Shown in pieces: positions 36,986 to 51,000 of a DNA stretch of 64,000 nt. The position numbers and the translations under genes were made by a program. The stretch's first letter is position 1; every line of letters starts with the position of its first letter. Under the pieces are notes generated by a model that was not told the origin of the DNA, did no database searches, and saw only the letters and a program-made list of their open reading frames with translations. Source of the stretch: Burhinus oedicnemus (taxonomy: Eukaryota > Chordata > Aves > Charadriiformes > Burhinidae); the NCBI GenBank assembly GCA_008921705.1, contig VFFE01006619.1, positions 377,448 through 441,447 on the forward strand, written 5' to 3'.

Positions 36986-39900
36986 TTAAAAGAAACAGGT
37001 GCACACCAAAGAGATTGACATGCAGTTGGACCGGTAGAGAATACAAAAGACTTCAGCTGAGTGACAGAAACTGATAACATTAATGGAGAAAGAATTAATG
37101 GAGTAAACCCAACATTCAAGCAAGAAGGGGAAGGTGGTAGGAATAGGCAAGTGGTAAATGGCACTGTGCCCCATAAGATCATTAGAGGCATCCAGTTCAC
37201 AAGCACATTGCAGTCTTAGACCAAGGGTCCTTCTACAGCCACCGTCTCCACACAGGTGGGCCCTTCCATCCTTAGGACTCCACAGAAATTTATAAAGTAG
37301 GATGCATTTAAATACTGGAGCACTCAGAACTACACAGATCCTCATCCATAACCTCTAGTCAACATCTCTGCCAACCAAGCTCTTTGAGGTGAAATTCCTT
37401 CTAGCTCCCCACAAAGAGCCTTTTTGTCTCTGCCAAGGTCGCTGGACCATGAGACATTTTTGGCCACGTTTCCCAAGGCAATGAGGCTTAGAAGTCCTGA
37501 AGATAATTTTTGTAGAACTTGTAAGAATTTAGTTCAGTGGAGAGGAGAGACACCCAGGTTAATGCCACACCACTAACTGAAACAGTGGCTGAACTAAACT
37601 GTTACACACTCTCCCTGGCTGCCGGCACAGAGCCGCTCTCGCCAGCCTGGCTCTGTACTTCCCTGTGAGCAGCAGCACCGAGCATTGTCAGGAGCTGCAA
37701 TTACATTTGAGAAAGGGAGAAACCTATGGGACAGAAAAGAAAGCAAAAAAAAAAAAGGCAGATCAATTTCATTCTTAATGTAACACACACCCCTAAAGTA
37801 GTTTGTTCACATCAGATAGGAAAGTTGTTGAAGTGGCACATCTTTGGGATACAGAATTTCGGGCTCGCTATCAGGACATTTGAGTTCCTTTTAAAAATTA
37901 GGAGTATGCATATGCCTTAGAGGAGATAATACAAAGAGAGAACAGATTTCATTTACAGGATATATTTTAATTTACTCCTATGATGATTTAGATGAGGCAA
38001 AAGTATCTTAAAATGCTTCTGAAACTCCATTTGCCAACCTCACAGAGTTCAAACCACTTTCCTTTAATAAACTGGTTATTGCTCTTCTTTAAATGTCATT
38101 ATATTTAACATTTCTGCTTTGTTTCCTGTAGCATTAATCTCAGTTATTGACAGTCAGCAGCCATACTCAAGATGAAAGGAATTTTCTTGCCATGATTTAA
38201 TGCGTTTCACATCCTGACAATTCTTTCTTCATTCCTGCTGCTTTAAACAAAACCAGCTAGAAGCACCATTTCTGCCTTTCACTTATAACTGCTGGCCAAT
38301 AAAACAGAAATACATCCCAGGGGCAGTTTATTATGTTATCTGTCCCCAGTAATTTTTAAGACGATTAATGATTGTTCACCAGAACTATATAATAAGTACA
38401 AGAGTTCTTTGATATTCCTAAACAAGAACAATCTCCCCAATTTCTAAAAGCCCACTGAATAGACATGACTATGCAATCTGCTGTAAAATTGCTTACAGAC
38501 AAATCCTTAATAAAGGGCTACCAAAGAACCACTGATTTATATTTTATCATACTTGCATTTGGTTATATTATTTCTTGTTTGTTTAAAGGAAGCATTTTTA
38601 AATGACAGCTGCAACCCCTAAAGCACTGTTTAATGAATCCTAACAGTAACACATTCAAAGGCACGCAAGTAAAGAATTTGCTATTGTAGGCTGTTTGAGC
38701 CTCCAGTTTCCTTGCTTTGTTCCTTGTATCGTCTCAGATCATAGTAAATCAGTAGACAAAGAGCAGCATTTTATGAAGTATCTTAAAGTTTCTTAAAATA
38801 CAGCTACATTTTCATATTTATAGTGCACAAGCTTCCCATTACTCCCCCCTTCATGATCTGGCAGCAGTGCACGTTACACTGAAGAGGAGGGACCAGACCT
38901 TATTTTTCCCTACAAGTTCCACAGCCTCTGATCTTCCATACCTTTGTTCACCTCCTCAACAGTCCCCCTGCTTCTACCTCTGATTTTAAGCAAGTTGCCA
39001 GAGTTATTAGTGTAAACAGATGGTCTGAAATGCAGGTTATATACCGAAAAGCATGACAATTATCTGTATTATTGTATGCTACATGTATGCTGCAGCACAC
39101 AGCCTACCGTTCAAGCAACTTGTTTGGATAGAGGAGATGGTGTAGCAGCGACCAGCAGAGGCTAACTCATACCGCAGAGAAGTTGTGCGCCAGACAGCAT
39201 TGCACCAAGCAAAAACAGAAAAATTGGTTCCTACACCAAACGGTTTATTTTTGTAACACAAGAGGTGGATACAAACAGATGGGGAAGGAGGAGGGAATGA
39301 GAAAACACTCCGATCAGATCATCAGCACCCAAAGTGCTGTCAAGACTTTGGGAGGCAACCTGCCAAAGACAAACTTTAATGAGATTTTTAAGGGGGTGGA
39401 TGCTCATTAGTTTTATAACAAAACATGTAAACATTAAGGGCTTACAAATCCAGTTCACTGCAGTGAAGAAAATGCCATTCTCCTGACTAAGAGAAGCAGG
39501 ATTGCCTCTCTGAAGTGGGCACCAAGCAACGGCTGTTGTCTTAACAGCATGGAGGGTCATCACAACTGTGCAACCTGCAAACCCAATCCCCAGATGTATG
39601 TGCTGGCCTTCTCCAAAGGACTCTGGACAGCCATGATACCCGCCTCACTCTCACATCCAAGACTGCTTTGGAAGGAAAAAAGAATACACAGGCCGGGAGG
39701 GAATTGCAGAATTACCCTGGCTTCCCAACTGTACCAGACAACTCCCCAGTCCCTGTCTTTTTATTCCTGCTGCCATTCTACAGGCCAGCTCAAACAGCTC
39801 CAGGGAGGATACTGTTCTTTGTCACGTGATTTTGGGTGTCAAATTTTCCAGATATATCACTGCCTTGGGCACCAACTCCTAGCTTGAAAAGTGCTGCTTA

Positions 39901-42165
39901 CAAACTTGATTCCCTTCAAAGGCTGTAGAAATTATAAGTGCCTAGATCTCTTTTAGAAAAAGATCTGTGGACTTTAATTTTATTTTTAAGGAAACATTTC
40001 CACTAGGTGTTCAGAAGACCAGGTCTTTCTAGAATCTGAGGTCCTTCAAAAATATAATCTGTTGATTTACAATATGAATAAATGTTAAGTTTTTTTTTTC
40101 AACTGCAATTTTAAAATATAATTAAGAGAACTCTTATTATAAATCTAAAGTGATACCTAATTGTTTTTTTTTTTTTCTGTCCAGCACAAGGTCATCACTA
40201 CACACAAAGAAGCAAGATAGATTTGGGGCACTGTTTGCTTAAGGGCTAATTCTCATTCCAAATAATGATTAACAAGAGATCAAAAAAGGGTGAAGTTGAA
40301 TAGAGTAAAGCAATTAAATGATAAAATACAAATGGAAAATGAAAAGCATTTGTAGCTAAATGAACATACACCAAGTGACCAATGGTTTCAGGGGATTAGA
40401 CTCTCATGGTAATAATTACATATTAATATAATCAGTAACAGCATATATTCATTATTCAGTTGAAATGAAATAGCAGCACACGTAATTCTGAATCACAATG
40501 GACATTCAGTTCAGCTAAACTGAACTACGCTGAAACTTGGTACCAATGTATGTCCACTTGGAAGACTGTTTTGTTACCTTTACTAGCCTGAGCTGCATTT
40601 TCAAGCACAAACGGGGTCAAGCATGGTTTGACCTGGGATTTTACAACTTGGAAAAAACTTGGAAAAAGAGATGTTTGTTAAACTTTGACACAGATACTCT
40701 TTTATCATGCAAATTACTTCCTTTTCAAGCATACAGGACACACTCAAGTTTACAGAGTAGAGCTCAGAGTAAGCAGCTGTCTTAGGTTCCTAAGGCTTTC
40801 ATTTTAAGATAACAGAATTGCCCTGGGATTTGCTTTGGAAGCCTGTTCCTCAGCAATACTAATCAGAATGTACTGCAATTGTGAAACCATGGATTAACAT
40901 GGTGTGCTCTGTGGCTGACACTTTCAATTCTAGATTAACCACAGAAAGAGGTCTGTTTTCTTCCTTAAACTAAAGATATACTGCACCCTTACCATGCTAT
41001 TCATTCATCCTCTTGACAGGTATGCTCTAGTAAGAAGTGCTGCAGTCAGCTCAGCAGTATTTATTTCACTGGCAACTCCTTCAGGGAAACACCCACACAC
41101 ACAGCTCCAAGCTTCACTGGACCTCACAACCCAAATAAATAAATAAATTTGCATGTTAGATGTTTAAGCAAAAGTGCTTCAGAAAGTGGTATATGTGGTT
41201 CATCAGACAAACTCGCTTTTCTCATGCCAGAAAAGCACAGGGGACATCTTTGCACTTACCTTTGGGAGGAGATCAAACTACACTGCCATGACTATGTGAG
41301 ATTGCCAATGAACACCAAAAATACTCCAATTCTACCTGGACAGAAGTCTGTGCTTAATATGGCATTATCACATCCTGCTTAGAGCAGGAACTAGAAGCAA
41401 TGGTCCATACTTGGGATGAGATTTGAAATACATCAACATCAGAGACAAAGGTGGATTGTTCAAAAATGCCTCTCAGTGCCTGATGGTCCCACTTCCTACT
41501 GACTCAATTCCATCTCACACGCCTCTGGGTGCCTTGTGGTGCATAGCAAAGAATCAAATACCACAGAGAACCCCGTCTATGAGAGAATGAGAGCATCAGG
41601 CAGGCGCCAACTACAGCTCTTCTGAGCAGAGTTTCTAAACCCACATACTGCCATCTTATTTTTTTAAAATACATAATTCCTCTTCCTGTTCCTGTATGAA
41701 AAAAAAGACGTTGTTAACATAAAAGCCAAAGCTTTCTAACAAAATGCTACTTTCTTCGAAATTTTCCAGTCAACTCTAGGGTGGGAGAGGAGACTAAGAC
41801 TATTCACATCACCATTTGCAATGTTTTGTCTTTCACCCTGTGGTTAGTGCCCCCTCAGTCAAGACAAGGTGTTTAATTAGACTGTACTGCAGCTAAGCAG
41901 GAGAGTCCACAAAGCTACTGAATACTTCTCGTCTGAGTGGAAGTAACATCCAAATGCTGACAGGATCACAGACTGAATTTGTGAGCAAACACTGAGAAGC
42001 TACACATAGCTTAAGGTACAACAGAGTAAGCAACTCAAAGCTGAATTGGACCAAAACCCCTTCTCATTCACTCTAGCAGAAAACGGGAAAAATGTATAGT
42101 AATAGAAGGTAGAAATAGAAGCAGGAACTCGCTGCCACTATCTCCTGACAAGAGCAGAAAGAGGC

Positions 42166-42195
42166 TGAAGTGGGAGTATATGAAGTGGGAGTATA
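42166..42195 (+). repeat. Perfect 15-bp tandem duplication
   Basis: The 15-base unit TGAAGTGGGAGTATA occurs twice in direct succession (42166-42180 and 42181-42195) with no mismatch. The lack of divergence suggests a recent slippage duplication. Confidence 0.93.
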
Positions 42196-44264
42196 GCAGT
42201 GAAGGCTAGAGGCAGAAGAAATGGCAGCAGGGAAAAGGCAGCAGCAACTTCACTAGCACACAACTGTTGTACAAGAAAGGTTGTCTTACTCAAACCCAAA
42301 AATATTTCCCTTACTTTTCATGAACGAGCACCATCAAATATAAAACAAAAAAATGCATAGTTTTAACTCTTCTTATGTTCTATGACATCCTGCCCTGTTC
42401 CTGGCACTCGTTTGCGTATGCCTCATCAGAGCAGACTGGGGCATGACACTCTGGTGCATCATTATAAAGGACAAAGTCTACCGAGTACAAAAATGTCACC
42501 AGCACAAGAAATCTCCCCTTCTCTCTCTTTTTGATCAAATGGCAGCAGAACCGGAGTTTTGTTTGTTCATCAAAAAGGGCCAAGAGAAGGAAAATTGTAA
42601 AGACAATACATTACATCAGTAAAAGTCTCTTTAAAACAACGTAATACAACACAGGAAGCATTACAAAGCAGTGCAGTTTTGGGGAAAGACTGGGGAGCAT
42701 GGTAGAGGAGAGTAAGACAGATGCATAAGTGCCAGCAATGCAGGGAAGTTACCCGTGGTGCCCTTTCCTCACACAGAATCTCATATCTCTCCCCTAGAGG
42801 TTGAACAACATACGTGTTGTCTCACCTCGTAGCTTGCCCCTTCTCCTCCCCTCACTCCCTCCCTTCCCTAGCCCTGTTGAGAGAGGTGCAGAGTCCCAAC
42901 TTACGAGGCTGCTCATGGCTAACCCCATTGCAGCCTCTATTTTCTATCCCTTCTTTACTCTTTCCTCGCAGTTCCTTTCAGATGTTTTTGGCCTTTTCTA
43001 GTCTCTTCTCTTAGAATGCAAGCATGATTCAGTCATTCCCATTTTAAAATGCCTGACCTTCAACTATACTTTGGTCTTCCATTTCAACACCTCTCTAATA
43101 TACTTCATGCTTACTATTTCTGTCCCTCACTTGGCATTTCTCTGAATTTGTTCTAAGACAAATGACTTCATCTTACTCAAGTCTCAGAAACACCACTCTT
43201 CCCACTGCCCTGTCCAACACCTCCGTCATACGTGACCATGCTGATACTCTTGAAATGTCATCTTTTCTCAATCTTTCTTCTCCTCTCATTTTTTTCTCAG
43301 GCAATTCTTTGACATTATCTTGGGTGGATTTTCCTCAACCACAGATTCTGGCGTGGCTCCATAAACACGATGACTTTGGCCTTCATTTTTATCTCCCATA
43401 GCACTTTCCCAGCTGCAAGCTCACAGTTTGTCAGCAGAGAGAGAGGGGAGCTGAGTCAGAGATCCAATCCTCCACTCTGGTTCAACAAAAGAAATTTATA
43501 TGCATTCAGAAGTCTTTGCCCAACTTTGACTCTTGTCTGAACAGTGGAATAATTTCTTCAAATCAGCAAAGGGTGATTATATTCACAAATACAAAACAAG
43601 GCTGTCAACTACAGATAGATAGTATACTAGTAACTTTACAAGAATTACAAAAATACCAACAAAACCTTGTTGATGGAATAGGAAGTAGTGTGAATCAACA
43701 CCTGAGTGATAATAAAATTTTAAAAAGATTTTGAGCTCTGCTTCCTGCTATGAATAACAGCTAGTAGGAGGGTGCAAGGAAGCACTATTCCCAATTAGTT
43801 AACATCTCAAATTTAGTCTTAACAGCAGACAAAACGAACTAGTGTCTCAATGCATCATTTGCTGTGCATCATAATATAAAATCATTCAACAAAATCTTCC
43901 ATACTTTGCTGTCACTTTAATAAAAAGCACAACTTCAGGAGAAAAAAAAAAATCATCCTCATTTTTGCAGAAAACAAGGCAAGTTTTAAGATTGCCAAAC
44001 AGAAAAAATGTCTTTCAGTGGCTTTAACTGAAAGAGCATAAAAGCATCATAACAGATTTAAAAACTGTTCAGGCTATGAAACCTCCTACAAGGAGTGTCT
44101 CATCCTCAGCTAGAACAGAAGTCATCAGTTCTGTGGGATGAAGCCACAAAATCATTGACGTCTCATCCCTACCTAACAACTATGGAGTGATGGAAAAAAT
44201 AATTTAAGACACAGCTTCTCTGACTCTGCAAAGCAGAGAAAGTTCTCTTCATTAGACTTAGATT

Positions 44265-44286
44265 AAAAAAACAAACAAACAAAAAA
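44265..44286 (+). repeat. A-rich (CAAA)n tract
   Basis: A7 followed by CAAACAAAC and A6; a short imperfect tetranucleotide repeat. Confidence 0.85.
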
Positions 44287-45593
44287 GAAATCGGCACTTT
44301 CGTTCCACTCTCCTGTATCAAAAACAAGATGAAAAACATTTTGTGAAGCTATCAAGATCTACAGTGACAGAAAAACCTTGTAATCCACTTACTGAGCTTA
44401 TCAGAGCAAATGGATTAGTGAAACTGCATCACTAAATGTTCTAGAAAGCATCAAAACCAACTACAAAGTCTGGAAGTGTAGGGTAATATTCCCCAAAAAA
44501 GCAGGTTGTAACTCTAAATTAATTCACAGCAAGGTACTGGCCAGCTATCACTGGAAATGTTGTTATTCATAGGGCTTTCCAGAGTTCAGCGTATAGGACA
44601 AAAATAACACCCATCTGCTTCTTTTGTGCAATGAAATGAAATGGTCATCCCAATTTCTCCAACAGACAGAATGCAAGATGAGTACAGCACTGCAAAACAT
44701 GCACCTTCAAACTCTGATCCAAGAGCAGATAGTTCTTTGCAATTTTTCCTGGGAATGCACTAGGTACTTGAGGGATGGCACACTGTCAGAACAAGCCTCT
44801 TCAACAGACTCACTGACACACCTCATGTAGCTAAACACAAGCTCACAGGGCCTGCACTTTAGCTACTTAAATGCTCACAACAAAGCAAAGGCAATGATAA
44901 ATAAATAATTTGTTGATTTTTCTTTTCACTTGCTAGTGCTACAAATGGTAGTCACTCCAAACTTGGAAATGTTCCTCACCAGCAATGAACTGCAGATTCA
45001 GACCAACTTCATCACTGACGTAAGACAATACTGCTTGCATTTTGGTCGTCAAACCTAATAGACACTTTCCCAACAATGTAACAAAGAACAAGATCAAGGT
45101 CCCATTTATAAAAGTTGACAACACCTTTCCAGATAGCTGCCCAGTGAAGGAAAAAGAAAAAAGGATTGATCTTTGCTGAGGCAGGAGCCTCACACTCATA
45201 TTCAACAAAGTGCGGTATGGAACTACGAGCTGAAAAGAACACAAAATTTAGCCAGAGACTGAATACAGCTTCGAGTTTGCAATACTTTTCCTACTTTGAT
45301 GAACTTCAAACCAGAACCAAGCTTTTGGCCCACTTCCCACCTTACAAAGTAAGCAAGTGTGTCTTCCTGATTAATAGCACATCTTCATCTTCCTCCAAGA
45401 TCAACCCAAAATACTACATGTTTTCTTGCCAATGTGAATATTGTGAAAAATAAAAAGAACTTTTGGCTCAGGTTCAACAGTAGTCCAGATATGAAATAAG
45501 CCAGGAACTTACATGAGACAACTTAAAAACCAAACTACTGATTTAGTTCAGCAACAGAACCAAATATCTTGGTATCATTTATGACACTTTTGT

Positions 45594-45607
45594 GTAACAA
45601 TTGTTAC
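45594..45607. repeat. 14-bp perfect palindrome
   Basis: GTAACAATTGTTAC is its own reverse complement. It contains two head-to-head ACAAT cores (SOX-like half sites) and a CAATTG centre. Whether any factor binds is unknown. Confidence 0.85.
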
Positions 45608-46730
45608 TCAGATTACATGAAGCACAAAAGATATTTATAACAATCACTGATTCATTCAATTTCTTTTAGATTCAAAGCCTAAGAACATGACAGGCTTGAA
45701 AGTGATGGTACCATCAAGATTTTAGGCTTCCTTAGGAATTTGTTTTGCTAGAGAGTTAAGAGCTATGTAAGCCTACATATTCAATAGAACACCCCACAAG
45801 GAAAGCTTGCATACAGACTCTGAACATCATACTTTAACAAAGCCTGAACAAAGTCTGGAGCTGTCACCCAGACTCCCATGCTCCCCTGAGCTAACTACAT
45901 CCATTACTTCATGAGTATCGCAGTCACAATCTAAGAATTCATATAAAGTAGCCGCCTAAGAAGTTTGTGTCAAACATCCCTGCTTTCTTTTTCCAACACT
46001 AGGACTCCAAGAGAAGACCTCTTCAGTGAAAGGACTTGAGCCATATCTGTGACACTTCTGCCGAGAGCTCACTCCTGTTCCCATTTCAGGTGTAAGGCAT
46101 TCAACTGTCTTCATGGAAGCTGAGCTAGAATCAGTCCACTCTGATTTTCCTCTGCCCCTTGGTTTGCTGGCACCTCACTTTAACCTCTCAGAAGCCCCCA
46201 GTACACGGGGCAGGTGCAGGAGCAGTGCTGCCTTTCTGAGGGCAGGTCTCTAAACACAACACTCTGACAACTGTACCATAAAAAGCTGTGAGGAAGACGT
46301 CCCCTCTTGGATTCCTTAAATTTCTCACTGCTGGGCTGCATGTACCATTAGGACAAGAAACATGGACCTCTGACATTCCTTGAGATAGCCATAAGCCTAC
46401 CCAGGGTATAATCATTAGTTCTCTGCCTCACAAATATTCCAGAGACAAAATTAATCCAGGAACAGACCAAATAAAACATCTCCACAAGATGGAAATGCAT
46501 TCTGGTGAATGCGTGAGTAATACTTGGTGCAAAAAACCTTGCCAGCAATACTGCAGTAGTGTCGCTTACCTGCACAGGGGCTAGCTCCCAAAAAGAGCAT
46601 CTTAGGAGGGTCAAATGAAAGATTTCTTCATCTGTGCCACAATTCCTATCTTATCAGGAGCTCTGGAAACCTGTCTAGTCATTAATGGATCACTCTGTCA
46701 TGAACCAGAGTGGCATCTCCCATTTTACAA

Positions 46731-46970
46731 TAGACTAGACCATTTCAGTTGGAAGGGACCTACAAGTACAAGTACAAGTTGTAGTCCAACTGCCTGACCA
46801 ATTCAGGGCTGACCAGAAGTTAAAGCATGTTATTAAGGGCATTGTCCAAATGCCTCTTAAGCACTGACAGGCTTGGGGCATCAACCACCTCTCTAGGAAG
46901 CCTGTTCCAGTGTTTGACCACCCTCTCAGTAAAGAAATGCTTCCTAATTTTGACTGAACTGTACAAACTT
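46731..46970 (-). mobile_element. CR1 LINE 3' fragment, minus strand
   Basis: On the plus strand this reads as the reverse complement of a CR1 3' end: TAGACCATTTCAGTTGGAAG GGACC, then GTAGTCCAACTGCCTGACCA, GGGCTGACCAGAAGTTAAAG, AACCACCTCTCTAGGAAGCC, TGTTCCAGTGTTTGACCACC and CTCAGTAAAGAAATGCTTCC. After 46950 similarity decays quickly, so the 5' truncation lies at about 46960-46970. The octamer tail is not intact on the left. It belongs to a different subfamily from the copies at 32603 and 62214, judging by its distinct 3' untranslated sequence. A hexamer expansion (46761-46778) has grown inside its 3' end. Confidence 0.88.
46761..46778 (+). repeat. (TACAAG)3 inside a CR1 3' end
   Basis: Three perfect TACAAG units within the CR1 fragment, where related copies have a single CTACAA-type segment before the ATC/GTAGTCC block. 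This looks like a local slippage expansion after insertion. Confidence 0.85.
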
Positions 46971-47986
46971 GGTACTGCCACAGAGATTTAGATGTTCTGA
47001 TCTGCTTACATATCTACTATATTTAAAATGTATTTTCAAAGATACACCTCAAAAAAACCCTCAAAATCCAAGAGACATAAACAGATCATAGAAAATTCAA
47101 AAAAATGTGAACACAGAAATGCCACAGGGCAGAACACAGCCATGTCCTTAGCTGCTTGCATAGAACTTCCTAATAGCATGAGAAAGGCAAGTCAGAAGCA
47201 TAGTAATGCTTCAGCACATGAAGAACTGAAACGTGCCTCTCCCTCTCTGTATGTAAACACACATGCATTACACAAAGACGAAGGATTATTTAAACACCAA
47301 AGTTGCCTCAGATTCACAATGTTCTGAAAGTGATCTGAGCCCTCTAGTGATGGAGAAGATTAGTGAACTGGCCCCTCTGCTCCTTTGACTAAGAAAATGT
47401 TTCTCTTTACATTTAAAGATGAAGTGATGATAACACTTTGCTGACTCCTTAAGCAAGTTAGGTACTTGCATTTTTCCATATACTAAAACCTAAACTAACA
47501 ATACAACTGAGCCATACACAAGTAGTGTTGAATTTATTTAATATTTTTTCCCCTGTTTTATTTTGATCTTAGACATTGTTTCCTTTCTGGGAAGTGTTAT
47601 GACCCTATTACTACGCTAGTTATTTAAATCCACTAGTTTTTTTATGAATCTCTAGCTCTTTTCCAATGATATTCCATGTCTTCTCATATGACCAAACTAC
47701 AGTTTTATGAAAGGAACAAATTAACTGAAGATGGGAGCTGGCCACACAGACTTAAAAACACTGTTAACACGCAGATGAATAAACAGATACTTTCTTCTCA
47801 CCCTGTTTTCCAGCTCGTATTATTGACCTCAGTAAAAATGAAGTAGATCTGTTGCCTTTTAAATGTTTTGAGCAAAACAACCCTCCCCCCCCAAGTTTCT
47901 AGCACTCTGAAGCATTATACATCATCTCAGATATAATATCAAGGTATGGTAAATTCTGGTCTGCAGGAAAAACTGTTTTAAGCTCG

Positions 47987-48003
47987 CCCAAGGCAACCTT
48001 GGG
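47987..48003. repeat. Short perfect hairpin (7-bp stem, 3-nt loop)
   Basis: CCCAAGG, loop CAA, CCTTGGG. The stem is GC-rich and perfect. It lies at the start of a locally GC-rich block that also contains CCGAGAGG and CATCGAGC. No poly-U tract follows on either strand, so it does not resemble a terminator. Confidence 0.8.
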
Positions 48004-51000
48004 AGACCAGAGACCGAGAGGGGCATAACCAGACCCCCAGCCTGCCCACCATCGAGCTGGGGTGAGCCGTGCCTGCTGCACAGAGACACCTATGCAGCAT
48101 CCCACATCCCAGTTACCTTTGCCAGGCTACAGAAGGGTGCTCCAAGATGATTTTCTAATGCTCATTAAGTGGTCTAATTTCTTATGGTATCCACCACACC
48201 GGGCTTCTGAGAATGACATTTAAACATTCATGTAAAAATTAAGGCCAGAGTTTTCCAAAGGTAGGAGAATCCGTTGTATTTTAAGGCAGAGAGTCCAGCT
48301 CACGAATACTCCCTTTAGAAAACCTGGTCCTGGAAAACAAGCTTTCAGCTATAGCACATTGGTGAAAGACACCTGCTCCAGGCCAGAGGAAGAGGGTGCT
48401 TTGGTCCACACTCGGAGCACCCTAAGTGCCTCCAAGGTTAGCATTAGTTGAAGGTTTTTCAGCAACTCAGTTTTGGAGTTAAGCACCTCATGCTGAAGTC
48501 TCACTTAAGCATTCCTTTTAATCCATCCTGAAATGATTAGCAGCACACATTTGAATCAAAGTCAGCTGGCTCCAGCTGCAGAGACTTCTAAAAATCCCCA
48601 TGTGAGACCTCAAAAAGAGCCAAGATATAAATATTTGAGATAAGGGGAAAAAAAACTTATGGCCCAGCAAACTTTGCTAGCAACAACTCAATACAGGAGT
48701 AATAATTAAGATTAAATTTAGACAGACAGATATATAGCATCTGGTGATATTTTTAGTTAACTCACAGAATACATAAAAACTAAAGGCGCCCCAGAAATTT
48801 TTAAAAATACAAGGATACTGACCCTTTGAATTACTTTGCATTATTTGAAGACTAATCTATGTAAAATAGCCTTTGGTTAGATACTGGAAAATATGTCATT
48901 TTGCATTCCTTTTAGAGCACCCTAGAGCACAACTTCATGTGTGTAAACAAACACTTACTTCTGGCTAGTCCTTGGTGATACTAATAAGAGCCCCCATTAG
49001 CCACCTGGAAAAAGAGAATGATTACCTGTTTAGACTAGACCTCATTAATTAGAAGCACAGCTAATATAAACAGTTAAATGCTAAGTACTAAAAACAAAAC
49101 AAAAAAGCAAACAAAAAAGGAGGAAGGTGGCCAGCATGTGAGGCAGACTGAAAACTGTGCCTGTTACCACAAAGAAGTACTGCAACAAAATAGGATGTTA
49201 AATTAGTTTCAAGAGACTGCAGTGGTGCATGAAATTATTTCTTATGGCATGCTGCATAGATCCATCCCCTGTGGGAATGCAAACCTTGAACAGAGATAGC
49301 CACAGAAAAAGGACTGTTCATAGGGGTTGCTTGAATCAAGATGCCTGAAGACACAGGGCATGTGAATTTCGCTAACCGCTTTATTCCTGAAACACCAGTT
49401 TAAAATATCAATAGTGGTGGTTTTAAGTTTAGATCAGATTCCATGAATAATTGTCCGGATTTCTTTCCTGCAGCACAGACTGCATGGCTAGATTTCCAAT
49501 ATATATTAGAACTTTAAATCATTTTCCATATTGCTACTGCACTGATGGGTCAGGCAAAAATTTATTTTTTCCACAGCCATAACGTAGTAGCAAAATGAAA
49601 GCCCATCAAGAAGAAAAGAACATACTAAAACCACCTCCCAGCAAGCATTATGAATGTTTTTTTATATTGTCTTATTGAAGGAAAAACCTGCGTACTTGCC
49701 TTGTTCTTGATGCAAGCTGCTCTTAGTGCGTAGGCAATGTACTTTAGGGAGAAGTGGGCAGCTGCTTACAGGAACATTCACTACTGAGATCCATACAACG
49801 ACCACCACCAGTATCTCCCCACAACAACCCAACCACAACTTGCAACACCAGGGAAAGCTGTGAGTCCAAGGGGTGACCACAGTGACAGGTGGTGCAGAGC
49901 AACTCAATCCAGGGGACATGGTGGTTTTGCTCCCCATCCTTCCACAACCTGCAGCCTCACCCACACCGACACAAGATCTCTTCTTCACAACTAGTGTCTC
50001 TTTTTTTTTTTTCCTCTCTACTGTTAGGACTGCAACACGCTCTCAAACACAAAGCTGGGAAAGGAGAAGCAGGGCTTATTGTGTGGTAGCATCCCACCAC
50101 CTTAAAAATAACAGAGCTCTACTGCAAATATGGGAGTAGACCTGTGCTGGTATCTTTGATGGCACTGGCCTATGCTTGAGTTTACGTTCATCTGGATGCC
50201 TGCATGCCAGCTTCTGCTGCCTGGTACAAATATACCCTTTCCTTTACTGCTGGTCTGAACCCTTGCTGTGCCAACACTTACTTCTCTACAATGTCTAATA
50301 CCGTGATTGCCAGGCAGTAATTGAGACCATTTTCCTTATTAAAGCCATTTTCAGCAATATCATGTACTGTCCTTTTTCACTGCCATTTCCAGATATGAAC
50401 AAGACCTTTTTGGCACAGGTAAACATAACATCCCCAATAACCAGATATTAATATCTATTAATTCCAGGAAGAGTTGTCACATTTAACAGAAAATATGACT
50501 CCTCAAATGAAGCAGGAAGAGAGAGTTTAAGGTTTTCTCCTCACAGTTTGGACTATGCTGGCAGATAACCCAAGATATCCTCCTTTTTTCCAATTTTCCA
50601 ATTCAATGAAAGGTTAAAAGTGCCTGCAGGACAGTTGTTGATCAAATTTAAATCAAAGCAGGAAATGAGAGAGATGGAGTGGGAGGACATAGCACAAGCC
50701 CATCACACCAGGAGCTCATCAAACTTCAAATTCTTCCCTTGAGGCCTCACATAAATTCTAGCCTGTTGTTAACTATGTGTGGAGTAATGATCCCAGCTGT
50801 CCTGATGCCACTTCTCTGTGTAGAAATTGGATTTTCTCACTGAAGCTAAGGCCACTCTAAGGGAGAAAATATCCAAATGGGATCTATACCAGTAGAATAA
50901 GTTAGATTGAGGGCAGCCCTAAGGCCAAGCCTAAACAGCAGGTGCTTTGATGCTCCATGTTCTTGCATGGCCATGTAAAAGTAGGGCACAGCAGTAGCCT

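Larger units (their letters stand above)
36986..46730. other. Unique non-coding sequence, no gene seen
   Basis: Nearly 10 kb with no supported gene. The longest open frames (39231-39563 minus, 39549-39887 plus, 44939-45244 minus) show no domains. Minor simple repeats are listed separately (42166-42195, 44265-44286). The stretch 38100-38400 has homeodomain-type TAAT motifs (for example GACGATTAATGATTG) and a texture suggestive of conserved non-coding DNA, but I cannot show it. Confidence 0.6.

Noticed and set aside
36928..37345. Overlapping minus-strand open frames of 92 and 119 codons
   Set aside because: They run antisense over an old CR1 3' end and share no motif with any family I know.
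47987..48003. GC-rich hairpin as a transcription terminator
   Set aside because: No U-run follows on either strand, and the window is vertebrate-like, where such terminators are not used.
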